Source of the DNA: Halomonas sp. HL-93
GTDB taxonomy: Bacteria; Pseudomonadota; Gammaproteobacteria; Pseudomonadales; Halomonadaceae
NCBI RefSeq assembly: GCF_900086985.1
Contig: NZ_LT593974.1
Coordinates: forward strand, 558,001-622,000
Length of the DNA stretch: 64,000 nt
Direction: 5' to 3'
The notes beneath the pieces are model-generated. The model worked only from the letters and a program-made list of their open reading frames with translations. It had not been told where the DNA came from and ran no database searches. A program made the position numbers and the translations under genes. This document shows, in pieces, positions 1 through 8,463 of this stretch. Position 1 is the first letter of the stretch; each line of letters begins with the position of its first letter.

Positions 1-1
1 T

Positions 2-847
2 CAGCGCTTACCCGCCACGGGCTTTTTAGATGCGGACGATGGGCTGGGGCATCTGGCGGGCTACACCGCCATGGAGCACGCTATGGCGATGGCGGAAGCA
101 GTGGGCATGGGCGCCGTTGCCGTGGGTAACTCATCGCACTTTGGCGCGGCGGGCTGCTACGCGCTAGCGGCGGCGGAGCGTGGTTATGTGGGAATGGCGT
201 TCTGCAACTCGGATCCCTTTGTGCTGCTTCACGATGGCGCCAAACCTTTTCATGGCACTAACCCCATTGCCTTTGCGGCGCCGGTGGCGGGGGAGTTGCC
301 CTACCTGCTGGATATGGCAACCAGCGCGGTACCCTGGAATCGCGTGCAGCAGTTTGACGCCATTGGCCGTGAGTTGCCCGATCAAGTTGCCGCTGATGCC
401 ACCGGGGAGGTCAGCCGCAATCCCAGCGAGGTGGCGGCATTACTGCCGCTAGGGGGCCGCGACTTTGGCTTTAAGGGCGCAGGGCTCGGTGGCATGGTGG
501 AGATACTGAGTTCGATGCTGTCGGGAATGCAGCACGGTTTTAAGCTTCTTCCCATGGGGGGGCCGGATATGTCGACGCCCCGAGGAGTGGGGCACTTTTT
601 TCTGGTTATGAAACCCGACGCATTTGTGGATGAGGGCACATTTGCGCGAGGGCTGGCTGCTTATCTGGCTGACCTGCGTGCCCAACCCGCCTCTGCCAAT
701 GCCAGGGTAATGGCGCCGGGAGATCGGGAATGGCGCTGCCAGGCAAAACGCGATGCTGAGGGGATTCCCTTGGATTCTGCCAATCAGTTAGCCTACGTCG
801 AGATCGCTGAACAGTATCGAATATCGACGCTCTCTCGACTCGGTTGA
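2..847 (+). CDS. Ldh_2-family malate/L-lactate/ureidoglycolate-type dehydrogenase, 5' truncated by window edge
   Basis: NAD(P)-dependent 2-hydroxyacid (or cyclic imine) oxidoreductase of the Ldh_2 family, cytoplasmic. The frame is open from base 2, giving about 281 residues; the family is usually 330-360, so some 60 N-terminal residues lie outside the window. Seen: the family block GNSSHFGAAGCYA (its His is the usual catalytic one), a substrate-loop region HGTNPIAFAAP, and near the C-terminus GFKGAGLGGMVEIL, typical of the family. It runs toward the GntR gene 64 bp downstream, and the sugar-acid genes beyond are on the opposite strand. Which hydroxyacid it uses cannot be told from sequence. 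A lactate-like product of the neighbouring pathway is one possibility (inference). Confidence 0.85.
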   Translation, partial: QRLPATGFLDADDGLGHLAGYTAMEHAMAMAEAVGMGAVAVGNSSHFGAAGCYALAAAERGYVGMAFCNSDPFVLLHDGAKPFHGTNPIAFAAPVAGELPYLLDMATSAVPWNRVQQFDAIGRELPDQVAADATGEVSRNPSEVAALLPLGGRDFGFKGAGLGGMVEILSSMLSGMQHGFKLLPMGGPDMSTPRGVGHFFLVMKPDAFVDEGTFARGLAAYLADLRAQPASANARVMAPGDREWRCQAKRDAEGIPLDSANQLAYVEIAEQYRISTLSRLG

Positions 848-911
848 AGGATAATGATCAGAAATGCAGTAAAATGGCGGCGAATTTCAGGTTAACCAGG
901 GGTGACTGCCT

Positions 912-1637
912 ATGAGCAGATACCGGATCGAGCGTAAAACGCTGTCCGAACAGGTGGCCGAACAGCTCGAGGCGGAGATCCTCGAGGGGCGGCTAAGTGA
1001 AAATGATCAATTGCCTTCAGAAAGAGAGTTGATGGAGCAGTTTGGTGTTGGCAGACCCGCGGTGCGCGAAGCGCTGTTTCATCTTCAACAGCTTGGGCTA
1101 ATTGCCATCAACAGTGGCACTCGCGCCAGAGTGATTCGCCCCACTGCCGAGGCGGTCATGGCCAGGCTATCCGGGGTAACCCGGCAACTGCTTTCCAAAC
1201 CCGATGGTCAGCAGTATTTTCAGGAAGCGCGGGCCATGTTCGAGATTTCGTTGGCTCGCTATGCCGCTCGCAATGCCAGTGACGAAGACCTGGCGCGGCT
1301 GCGCGGTGCGCTTGCCGATAACCGCGACGCCATCGGTGACGAAGCACGCTTCAAGCGTTCCGACAATGAATTCCATGGCGTCTTGGCGAGCATCGGACGC
1401 AACCCGATTTTCGACGCTATTCATGTGGCGCTGTCGGAATGGCTGGACGACCGGCGTGCCCAGGTGTTGCAACAGAAGGACGAAGACAAGGCGGCCACCG
1501 CCGCGCATACTGATATCGTCGAGGCGATTGAGTCGCGTGACCCGGATGCGGCCGAAGCGGCGATGCGCCGTCATTTGGACCGTCACTATGGCACCTATAT
1601 GCAGCTCAAACAGCGCTTGGCCCCAGCCCCTGATTGA
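912..1637 (+). CDS. FadR/FCD-type GntR transcriptional regulator
   Basis: DNA-binding repressor, 241 residues. Residues 1-75 form the GntR winged helix (LPSERELMEQFGVGRPAVREA is the recognition region). About 95-235 is an FCD effector domain with the expected metal-ligand pattern: D-x3-H in DNEFHGVLA, then His in AAHTDIVEAI and in HLDRHYGTY. FCD domains of this kind bind carboxylates or sugar acids. An AGG-GG purine stretch precedes the ATG. Its 3' end faces the sugar-acid genes on the minus strand across a shared hairpin. It is the natural candidate to control that locus, possibly through the palindrome at 5178-5192 (inference). Confidence 0.9.
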   Translation: MSRYRIERKTLSEQVAEQLEAEILEGRLSENDQLPSERELMEQFGVGRPAVREALFHLQQLGLIAINSGTRARVIRPTAEAVMARLSGVTRQLLSKPDGQQYFQEARAMFEISLARYAARNASDEDLARLRGALADNRDAIGDEARFKRSDNEFHGVLASIGRNPIFDAIHVALSEWLDDRRAQVLQQKDEDKAATAAHTDIVEAIESRDPDAAEAAMRRHLDRHYGTYMQLKQRLAPAPD

Positions 1638-1681
1638 CACGGTCACCACCTGCCAGTATCAAGCTAGTATGCCCTGTAGCA

Positions 1682-1708
1682 ATACGGCCCGCCTAAAGCG
1701 GGCCGTAT
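1682..1708. terminator. Bidirectional hairpin terminator between convergent genes
   Basis: Perfect 11-bp stem ATACGGCCCGC / GCGGGCCGTAT around a 5-nt loop, between the convergent GntR and dehydratase genes. The T-tracts are weak (CGTTTCC on the plus side), so efficiency is uncertain. Confidence 0.7.
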
Positions 1709-1740
1709 CGTTTCCTACCCACGTTTACGCCATAGCAGGC

Positions 1741-3375
1741 CTACAGCGAGACGCCGCGCTTCCAGGGAATGAAGTCATACTGAGCAAGCGTCACCGCACG
1801 TGGCCGGTAACGCCCAGACGCCGTCTCGATGCACATTTCCAACAAGCGGTCAGCCAGTTCGCCGATTTCTACCTCACCGCGAATGATCGGGCCGGCATCA
1901 AAGTCGATGATGTCACTCATGCGTGTGGCAAGCGCGCTGTTGCTAGCGATTTTGAGCACCGGCGTGACCGGGTTTCCTGTCGGCGTGCCAAGCCCAGTGG
2001 TGAACATGATCAGGTTGGCACCGGATCCGGCAAGCGCGGTGGTCGATTCCACGTCATTGCCCGGGGAGCACAGCAGACTGAGCCCCGCACGTGTTTGTGG
2101 CTCGGTGTAGTCGAGCACGTCGACCACCGGGCTGTCGCCGCCTTTCTTGGCGGCGCCAGCAGACTTCATGGCGTCGGTGATCAGGCCATCGCGGATGTTG
2201 CCAGGCGATGGGTTCATCGAAAAATCGGCACCCACCAGCGCCGCATGACGCTGATAGGCCTCCATCAGCTCGCTGAACCGCTCGGCCACCGCATCGTCAC
2301 TGCAGCGGGCGATCAGCTCGTGTTCCACGCCACATAGTTCTGGAAACTCGCTGAGGATGCCGCTGCCGCCTAGCGCCACCAGGCGGTCGATCACCGCGCC
2401 AACCAGCGGGTTGGCGGAAAGCCCGGAAAAGCCGTCCGAGCCCCCGCATTCCACGCCGATGCTGAGCTTCGACAGTGGCGCGGGGGCGCGTTCGACCTGA
2501 TTGGCCGTGGCTAACCCATCGAAGATAGTGGTCAGGGATTCGCGTATCAGCGCCTGCTCGCTGAGACTTGCCTGCTGCTCGAGATAGTGCACCGGGCGTA
2601 GCCCCTTGGGGTCGCGCGCATCAACGGCGGCCTTGATCATGTCGATCTGCGCTTTCTGACAGCCGAGGCTGAGTACCGTAGCGCCGGCCACGTTGGGGTG
2701 GCAGATATACCCGGCGAGCAATTGGCAGAGTGCCTGGGCGTCGCCATCCGTGCCGCCGCAGCCGAGGGTGTGGGTCAAGAATCGCACACCATCAACGTTG
2801 GGAAACAGTCGCTCGCGGGGCGACGACGACTCGCCCGCATCTCCGTGCAGTAGCTCGCGGGCAAGCTGCTTGTACTCGCGGAACGGGTCTTCGCCCAGGG
2901 CATCGGCGACGCACTGGCGCAGCACCTCGATATTGCGATTCTCACAAAACACCAGTGGAACGACCAGCCATACGTTGGCGGTGCCGACTTGGCCATCCGG
3001 ACGATGGTAACCATCGAAGGTGGCGCCATGAAAATGCGAAACGTCTGGCGCCTGCCAGTTGCCGCGTTTCGCCTGAGGCACGGTGCTAGCGGTGCTGTGC
3101 TCGACATTGTCGGTAGTGATGGCCGCACCTTGGGCGATGGGCTGGGTAGCGCGCCCCACGGTAACGCCGTACATGATCACGGTATCGCCGGGCTCAAGGG
3201 GCGTGAGAGTGAACTTGTGCTTGTGGCGAACCATCTCGGTGAGCGTGATTCGCTGCCCACCGTCGATGATCTCGGCGCCGGCGGGCAGGTCCTTCAGGGC
3301 GACACGCACATTGTCGGCGGCATGGACGCGCAGGGTGGCCAGCTGGCCGCTATCATTGGCAATGGTCTGGCTCAT
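1741..3375 (-). CDS. Altronate/galactarate dehydratase (UxaA) family sugar-acid dehydratase
   Basis: Dehydrates an aldonic or aldaric acid to a 2-keto-3-deoxy acid. 544 residues, in line with fused SAF plus UxaA-catalytic members (about 500-545). Residues ~12-90 are the SAF domain (RVALKDLPAGAEI). From ~105 the catalytic part shows RPDGQVGTANVW, GCGGTDGDAQALC, GVECGGSDGFSGLSANPLVG and CSPGNDVESTTALAGSGAN; the conserved Cys residues probably serve the metal centre. Start chosen for GAGGAG five bases upstream. It lies 21 bp downstream of the FAH gene, probably in one operon with FAH and SDR. Known members act on altronate, galactarate, L-fuconate or D-arabinonate. The SDR plus FAH context favours a fuconate-like substrate, but this is inference. 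Confidence 0.85.
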   Translation of the reverse strand: MSQTIANDSGQLATLRVHAADNVRVALKDLPAGAEIIDGGQRITLTEMVRHKHKFTLTPLEPGDTVIMYGVTVGRATQPIAQGAAITTDNVEHSTASTVPQAKRGNWQAPDVSHFHGATFDGYHRPDGQVGTANVWLVVPLVFCENRNIEVLRQCVADALGEDPFREYKQLARELLHGDAGESSSPRERLFPNVDGVRFLTHTLGCGGTDGDAQALCQLLAGYICHPNVAGATVLSLGCQKAQIDMIKAAVDARDPKGLRPVHYLEQQASLSEQALIRESLTTIFDGLATANQVERAPAPLSKLSIGVECGGSDGFSGLSANPLVGAVIDRLVALGGSGILSEFPELCGVEHELIARCSDDAVAERFSELMEAYQRHAALVGADFSMNPSPGNIRDGLITDAMKSAGAAKKGGDSPVVDVLDYTEPQTRAGLSLLCSPGNDVESTTALAGSGANLIMFTTGLGTPTGNPVTPVLKIASNSALATRMSDIIDFDAGPIIRGEVEIGELADRLLEMCIETASGRYRPRAVTLAQYDFIPWKRGVSL

Positions 3376-3396
3376 GGCAAGGCTCCTCGCACAGCG

Positions 3397-4242
3397 CTAG
3401 TGATCGGCAACGACGGTCTGGTGCTGCTCGCCGAGCCCTTCGATGCCCAGGCGCATGCGTTGGCCGGGCTTGAGATAAACCGGCGGCTGTTGACCCATGC
3501 CGACCCCCGGTGGGGTGCCGGTGGAGATCACATCGCCCGGCTGCAGGCTCATGAAACGGCTTAGATAGCTGATCAAAAAGGGGACCTGGTAGACCATGGT
3601 GCGGGTGTTGCCGTCCTGGTAGCGCTTGCCATCCACCTCGAGCCACATATCGAGCTGGTGAGGGTCTGCCACCTCGTCGGGGGTAACCAGCCAAGGGCCG
3701 AGCGGTCCGAAGGTGTCGCAGCCCTTGCCCTTGTCCCAGGTGCCGCTGCGTTCGAGCTGGAACTCGCGCTCTGAGACATCGTTGACCACACAGAAGCCAG
3801 CGACGTGCTGCATAGCATCGGCTTCGTCGATATAGCGGCCGGGCTTGCCGATTACCACGCCGAGTTCGACCTCCCAATCGGTTTTCTGGGAATCGCGGGG
3901 GATGATCACCTCGTCATTCGGGCCACAGATGGCGCTGGTCCATTTGTTGAAGATCACTGGCTCCGGGGGAACCTGGGCACCGGTCTCGGCGGCATGGTCT
4001 GAATAATTCAAGCCGATGCAGATGAACTTGCCCACGCCGGCAACGCAAGGGCCGATGCGCGTATCGGCAGGCACTTCCGGCAGGCTCGTGGCGTCCAGCT
4101 CGGAGAGCCCCTTGAGGGCCTGACGGTCGAGATAATCTCCGGCGAGGTCGGTGACATGGGCCGAGAGGTCGCGGACAACGCCGTGGTCATCCAGCAGGCC
4201 GGGCTTTTCATGGCCGCGCGGGCCGAAGCGTAACAATTTCAT
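3397..4242 (-). CDS. Fumarylacetoacetate hydrolase (FAH) family enzyme, putative 2,4-diketo-3-deoxy-acid hydrolase
   Basis: About 281 residues with the FAH fold: N-terminal MKLLRFGPRGHEKPGLL, then CIGLNYSDHAAETG, metal-ligand region DWEVELGVVIGKPGRYI (Glu residues), VNDVSERE, and the C-terminal DVISTGTPPGVGMG. A longer frame reaches 4272, but the ATG at 4242 has GAGGAA at good spacing and gives the normal family N-terminus. Close relatives cleave 2,4-diketo-3-deoxy-L-fuconate or -rhamnonate to pyruvate and a hydroxyacid in non-phosphorylative deoxysugar pathways. The neighbouring SDR would supply the diketo substrate. Plain acylpyruvate hydrolase activity remains possible. Confidence 0.85.
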   Translation of the reverse strand: MKLLRFGPRGHEKPGLLDDHGVVRDLSAHVTDLAGDYLDRQALKGLSELDATSLPEVPADTRIGPCVAGVGKFICIGLNYSDHAAETGAQVPPEPVIFNKWTSAICGPNDEVIIPRDSQKTDWEVELGVVIGKPGRYIDEADAMQHVAGFCVVNDVSEREFQLERSGTWDKGKGCDTFGPLGPWLVTPDEVADPHQLDMWLEVDGKRYQDGNTRTMVYQVPFLISYLSRFMSLQPGDVISTGTPPGVGMGQQPPVYLKPGQRMRLGIEGLGEQHQTVVADH

Positions 4243-4326
4243 CGGTCGGTTCCTCGATTGTCTTGATAGCAAGTGGTTTTGCGAACCTTAGCCGCGTTGG
4301 CAAGGGGCGGTTCGGCATCCAAGAGG

Positions 4327-5076
4327 TCAGATTAGCCAGCCGCCATCGATGATCTGGGCGGTACCGGTGGTATAGGCCGACTCGTCGGCAGCCAGATAGG
4401 TGGCAAGGGCGGCAATTTCTTCCGGGCTGCCGAGCCGACCCTGGGGCTGCCTGGCAATAAATTCGGCGTAGACATCATCTTCCAGTCGACCCTGCCGCTG
4501 GGCTTGTTCGCCAATGCGCTGGCGCAGCGAAGGGGAGTCCACGGTGCCGGGGCAGATGGCGTTGCAGCGTATCCCTTGCCCGATGTAGTCGGCGGCCACT
4601 GACTTGGTCAGGCCGAGCACCGCGGCCTTGGTGGTGCCGTAAGCGCAGCGGTTGGGCACGCCCTTGAGACTTGAGGCCACCGAGGCCATGTTGATAATGC
4701 TGCCACCGCCGTTGTTGAGCATGGCCGGTAGCAGGGCGCGAGTGATGCGCATCATGGCCATCACATTCAGCGAGAGCGACAGCTCCCAGTCGTCATCGCG
4801 GCCATCCAGCAGCGAGCCGTTGGCCACGAAGCCGGCGCAGTTGAAGAGGATGTCGACCGCGCCAATGTCGGCGGCTAACGCCTTGATGGCAGCGGTGTCC
4901 AGCACATCAAGTTGGCGCGTGGTGATGCCGGAGGTGTCGGCCAATTCAGCGAGGCTCTGGGCATTGATGTCGGTGGCAATGACCTGCGCGCCCTCGGCAG
5001 CGAAACGCAGTGCCGTAGCCCGGCCGATGCCCTGGCCGGCGGCGGTGATCAGGGCCGTCTTGTTGTTGAGTCGCAT
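4327..5076 (-). CDS. SDR dehydrogenase, 2-keto-3-deoxy-L-fuconate dehydrogenase-like
   Basis: 249-residue classical short-chain dehydrogenase. Seen: cofactor loop TAAGQGIGRA (residues 11-20) followed by the acidic residue in ATDIN, which suggests NAD preference; the NCAG structural motif; catalytic Ser in NMASVASS and YGTTK for Tyr/Lys; C-terminal YTTGTAQIIDGGWLI. It resembles bacterial 2-keto-3-deoxy-L-fuconate dehydrogenases of the DHRS6-like branch. First gene of the FAH/UxaA transcription unit (84 bp to the FAH start). The intergenic stretch upstream carries the 15-bp palindrome at 5178-5192. Substrate assignment is by family and context only. Confidence 0.8.
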   Translation of the reverse strand: MRLNNKTALITAAGQGIGRATALRFAAEGAQVIATDINAQSLAELADTSGITTRQLDVLDTAAIKALAADIGAVDILFNCAGFVANGSLLDGRDDDWELSLSLNVMAMMRITRALLPAMLNNGGGSIINMASVASSLKGVPNRCAYGTTKAAVLGLTKSVAADYIGQGIRCNAICPGTVDSPSLRQRIGEQAQRQGRLEDDVYAEFIARQPQGRLGSPEEIAALATYLAADESAYTTGTAQIIDGGWLI

Positions 5077-5177
5077 GGCGGTTCCCGGTGCTGTTGTTGT
5101 TGATCCGGTGATGATCGCTCATCGGTCTGTTGCAATAGCCACTGCGAAGGTGGCGGTCATCGCGTCACTAACGATAC

Positions 5178-5192
5178 GTCATATGGTATGAC
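5178..5192. promoter_or_regulatory. Palindromic operator candidate upstream of the SDR-FAH-UxaA operon
   Basis: Perfect inverted repeat GTCATA-TGG-TATGAC, about 100 bp upstream of the SDR start. Length and the GT...AC half-sites fit FadR-subfamily GntR operators, and a FadR-type regulator is encoded at 912-1637. The pairing of regulator and site is inferred. Confidence 0.5.
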
Positions 5193-5267
5193 AGGATGCT
5201 AGGATGACGTTTATCCAAGTATGGCCTAGTTACTCGCCGTTGCCAACATCCTGGGATCTGCCATAAA

Positions 5268-5295
5268 ACGTAAAAGGGACGGCCGAAGCCGTCCC
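5268..5295 (-). terminator. Rho-independent terminator of the TRAP operon
   Basis: On the minus strand an 8-bp GC-rich stem GGGACGGC / GCCGTCCC with a stable TTCG tetraloop is followed by TTTTACGTTTT. It sits about 105 bp beyond the dctM stop. Confidence 0.8.
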
Positions 5296-5401
5296 TGATA
5301 GTTCCTCTGATGATTTTCTTGAAAGCTCTCCTAAGCGTGCCGGATGACGAAGGCTTAAAGCGCGCGGATAGGCGGCGGCGTGGCTAGTATTTCGAAAGCT
5401 A

Positions 5402-6685
5402 TCAGTTGCCGCTTACGTCAGTAAGGTTAGGCAGCCACGTCACAATACCGGGGAACGCGATCAGGATGACCATCACCACTAGCAAGGCAGCGTAGTAGGG
5501 CAGCATGGCCTTAACGAGCTGTTCCATGGAAACTCTGCCAACCCCGCAACCGACGTACAGGCAGGTGCCCACGGGTGGTGTCAAAAGACCAATGCCCAGG
5601 ATAAATGCCATCAATACGCCGAAGTAGACTGGGTCGATGCCGACCGATTCGACAATGGGCGTTAGCATCGGTGCCATGATCACCATGGCGGGGGTCAGGT
5701 CCATGACAAAGCCTACCAGCAGCAGCAGGCCCGCAACGATCAGCAATAGCAGGAAGGGGTCCTGGGTAATCGCTTGCACTTGGGTGACCAGCGTTTGCGG
5801 TACCATGTTAATGGTTAAAAACCACGCGATAACGGTGGCAAAGGCCAGCAGCAGCAATACCATGCCGGTCAGGCGGGCGGTGCGGATCAGCATGCCCCAT
5901 AGTTCAGTAATCTTAAATTCGCGGTAGACCACCAGTGAGATAAACAGCGAGTAAAGCAGCGCTGCGACGGCGGCCTCGGTGGCGGTAAAGACGCCCGCAA
6001 TAATGCCCCCGATAACGATGAACGGTAGCACCAGCGCCAGCCACGCCGCTTTGAAGGCTTGCCATAGTACATCTAAGCGGAACTTACGGGTCTGACCGGC
6101 GTGCCCTATGCTGGCCATGATGAACGTCGTGACCATTAGCCCAAAACCGATCAATATCCCCGGCACAATGCCCGCTATAAACAGGCGGCTAATTGACGTT
6201 TCGGTCACAATGCCAAATAAAATCAATGGAATAGAGGGCGGGATAATAATGCCGATTACCGACGAAACGGTGTTGATCGCGGTGGCTTGCGGTGCGGTGT
6301 AACCCTGCTTGGTCATGGAGGGAATCATCATCGCCCCAGTGGCGGCGGTGTCGGCCACGGCTGAACCGCTAATCCCACCGAAGAACATAGAGCCAGTAAT
6401 CGCCACCTGACCTAAACCGCCGCGCACGAAGCCTACCAGGGCCCCCGCTAATTCCATTAATCGGCGGGCGATACCACCGTTGCTCATTACTTCGCCGACC
6501 ATGATAAAGAACGGTATCGCCAGCAGCGGAAAGCTATTGACCCCGCGAACCGACTGCTCGATCAGGATTGACAGCGGAATATCAGAGATAAAAGCCATAA
6601 CAACGGCAGCAATGCCTAGACCAAACGCAATAGGCAGGCCCAGAGCTAGCGAAGCAAAAAGAATGCCGAGAAATATCCATAGCAT
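5402..6685 (-). CDS. dctM: TRAP transporter large permease (DctM)
   Basis: 427-residue, very hydrophobic inner-membrane protein with about 12 membrane segments, the ion-coupled translocating subunit of a TRAP uptake system. Typical DctM signatures seen: N-terminal LFASLALGLPIAFGLG, FFGGISGSAVADTAATG, and the TPPVGTCLYVGCGV block near the C-terminus. Full length for the family. It starts 3 bp after the dctQ stop, so the two are translationally linked. The set sits between a sugar-acid locus and xylonate dehydratase, so a sugar acid is a reasonable substrate guess. Confidence 0.93.
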   Translation of the reverse strand: MLWIFLGILFASLALGLPIAFGLGIAAVVMAFISDIPLSILIEQSVRGVNSFPLLAIPFFIMVGEVMSNGGIARRLMELAGALVGFVRGGLGQVAITGSMFFGGISGSAVADTAATGAMMIPSMTKQGYTAPQATAINTVSSVIGIIIPPSIPLILFGIVTETSISRLFIAGIVPGILIGFGLMVTTFIMASIGHAGQTRKFRLDVLWQAFKAAWLALVLPFIVIGGIIAGVFTATEAAVAALLYSLFISLVVYREFKITELWGMLIRTARLTGMVLLLLAFATVIAWFLTINMVPQTLVTQVQAITQDPFLLLLIVAGLLLLVGFVMDLTPAMVIMAPMLTPIVESVGIDPVYFGVLMAFILGIGLLTPPVGTCLYVGCGVGRVSMEQLVKAMLPYYAALLVVMVILIAFPGIVTWLPNLTDVSGN

Positions 6686-6688
6686 GGT

Positions 6689-7282
6689 CTAACGGCCTCC
6701 ATCGGGGGTAATCGCAACATCAGGCGAGCGTATTTGTTGAATGCTCTGCCAAGCGCGCCAAATCGCCACGGCGGCAATAAAGATCGCACAGAGTACTACC
6801 GAGACGTTGACCAGACTCCAGGGCACATTAAGGATGGCGGTCCGTCCAGAAGCGCGCACCATCACCAGCGAACCGCCCCAAATGATGACACCCATTAACA
6901 GCGTGATAATCACGTGCTGAAACAGATACAGCATATGTGCTGCACGAGGAGGAAGACGGCGTACTAAAATATCAACGGCAATATGCTCATAACGCGCGAA
7001 AGCCGCGGCGGCACCAATAAAAATCAGCCAAATAAACAGCATGCGGGCCAGTTCATCGGCCCAGGGCACGGAGTTATTCAAGACGGCGCGACCCACCACA
7101 TTGATCGACACCGAGACGATTAACGCTAACAGCAAGGTGGCGATCACATGTTCCATGGCTAGGGTCAACCAGCGAAACAGCGCAGGCCCCCGGCGCTGCT
7201 CGGTGTCGATCTCCAGCGGTCGGCGTTGTGGGTCGTCTAAAAAGACCGCCGTATCAGGGATTTGCGTTTCGGGTATATCCAT
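6689..7282 (-). CDS. dctQ: TRAP transporter small permease (DctQ)
   Basis: 197 residues, four predicted membrane segments (roughly 38-60, 73-92, 110-133, 153-176). The WADELARMLFIWLIFIGAA motif is characteristic of DctQ subunits, which pair with DctM in the inner membrane. The N-terminal 35 residues are a charged cytoplasmic extension. It follows dctP after 83 bp that contain a strong hairpin, and overlaps functionally with dctM immediately downstream. Confidence 0.93.
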   Translation of the reverse strand: MDIPETQIPDTAVFLDDPQRRPLEIDTEQRRGPALFRWLTLAMEHVIATLLLALIVSVSINVVGRAVLNNSVPWADELARMLFIWLIFIGAAAAFARYEHIAVDILVRRLPPRAAHMLYLFQHVIITLLMGVIIWGGSLVMVRASGRTAILNVPWSLVNVSVVLCAIFIAAVAIWRAWQSIQQIRSPDVAITPDGGR

Positions 7283-7309
7283 GAGTTCTCCACAGAGACA
7301 GATAACAAC

Positions 7310-7337
7310 ACGACAAGAGGCGTTAGCCTCTTGTCGT
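7310..7337 (-). terminator. Intra-operon hairpin between dctP and dctQ
   Basis: Perfect 12-bp stem ACGACAAGAGGC / GCCTCTTGTCGT with a GTTA loop lies between the dctP stop and dctQ start. No long T-tract follows, so it may be a partial terminator or an mRNA-stabilising element that raises binding-protein level over permease level. Confidence 0.6.
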
Positions 7338-7365
7338 ATCTAACAGCAGGAAGACAGTGCGACGC

Positions 7366-8463
7366 TTATTCGTCTTCGTCCGACATTGTCGATTCGACGA
7401 TATCCTGTATTTCAGCGACTAGATCTTCACCGATTTCCGGTGTCCATTCGTCGTAAACTGGCTGAACAGCTTCCTGAAAGGCTTTGATTTGCTCATCATC
7501 AAGGCGGGTGATCTCCATACCTTTCTCTTCAAGCTGATCACGCGCCCATTCGTCGTACTCAGTGGCGAGCTGGATTTCATAGGCGGCTGCCTCTTGAGCG
7601 GCCTCTTCAATCAGCTCTTGGTAAGCCGGATCAAGGTCATCCCAGGTACGCATGGACATCATGATGATGAAGGGGGTATAGACGTGGCGTGTTTCAGAGC
7701 CGTAGTCCTGAACCTCGTTGAAATTGGAGGTCAGGATGGTGCTCCAAGGGTTTTCCTGACCATCAATGACGCCTTGTTCCAGGGCGGAGAAAACCTCGCC
7801 AAATGCCATCGGCGTGGGATTGGCGCCCAGTTCTTCCCAAATGCTCAATTGCACCGGGTTTTCCATGGTACGGATGGTGAGGCCGCTGACATCAAGGCCA
7901 GCCACGTCTTCAGGCGACTTGACAGGCCGCTCACTATTGGTCAACTGCCGGTAGCCGTTCTCATGGTAGGCTAACGCTTTAATGTCGGAGTCTTCGAATT
8001 TATCCAGCAAATCAAGGGCAACATCGCTTTCCAGTACCTCTATGGCGGCTTCGCGCGTGGGGAACAGGAAGGGTAGATCGAAAACGGCCAGTTCCTCGAC
8101 ATAGCTGGTGGCGGGTGAGGTCGATGGAATCGTCATGTCCAGCGTCCCCGTTTGTAGCATCTCCATCATTTGAGCATCGTCGCCCAACTGACTGTTTGGA
8201 AATATATCAACCGTCAGCCGCCCCTCGGTACGCTCGGAAAGGATGTCACCGAAATGCTGCGTAGAGATATACAGCGGAGAGGACTCGGCTAAGCCAATAC
8301 CAACACGGATATTATGCGAACCGAGATCCTCGGTGATCACATCTCCCTCGATGTCTGGCGGGTCGGATAGGTCAGGCGTTTGCGCGTAAACGGCCGTTGA
8401 GCTGAACAGTGTGGCACCGGTCATTAACAGGGTGCGCTTCCAAAGGTTTGTCATAGTTATCAC
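7366..8463 (-). CDS. dctP: TRAP transporter periplasmic substrate-binding protein (DctP)
   Basis: 365 residues. Signal peptide at 1-27 (TLLMTGATLFSSTAVYAQ, cut after AQ). The mature part is DctP-like: RVGIGLAESSPLYIS, a FPNSQLGDDAQMMEMLQTGTLDM block, FLFPTREAA, and the helix region VIDGQENPWSTILTSNF with the family's GQENP motif. C-terminus strongly acidic (STMSDEDE), usual in halophiles. First gene of the TRAP operon; its upstream region is shared with the divergent xylonate dehydratase gene. Ligand not predictable, although the conserved Arg expected to bind a carboxylate is plausibly in LTIRTMENP. Confidence 0.93.
   Translation of the reverse strand: MITMTNLWKRTLLMTGATLFSSTAVYAQTPDLSDPPDIEGDVITEDLGSHNIRVGIGLAESSPLYISTQHFGDILSERTEGRLTVDIFPNSQLGDDAQMMEMLQTGTLDMTIPSTSPATSYVEELAVFDLPFLFPTREAAIEVLESDVALDLLDKFEDSDIKALAYHENGYRQLTNSERPVKSPEDVAGLDVSGLTIRTMENPVQLSIWEELGANPTPMAFGEVFSALEQGVIDGQENPWSTILTSNFNEVQDYGSETRHVYTPFIIMMSMRTWDDLDPAYQELIEEAAQEAAAYEIQLATEYDEWARDQLEEKGMEITRLDDEQIKAFQEAVQPVYDEWTPEIGEDLVAEIQDIVESTMSDEDE

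Larger units (their letters stand above)
5077..5401. other. Intergenic region between SDR promoter side and TRAP operon end
   Basis: No gene seen in these 325 bp. It holds the upstream region of the minus-strand SDR operon, including the palindrome at 5178-5192, and the TRAP operon terminator at 5268-5295. The rest (5297-5401) shows nothing recognisable. Confidence 0.6.

Noticed and set aside
1204..2337. Long plus-strand open frame of 377 codons across the GntR end and the dehydratase gene
   Set aside because: It runs in an alternative frame of the GntR gene and antisense to the UxaA-type gene, has no family text and no ribosome site; a high-GC shadow.
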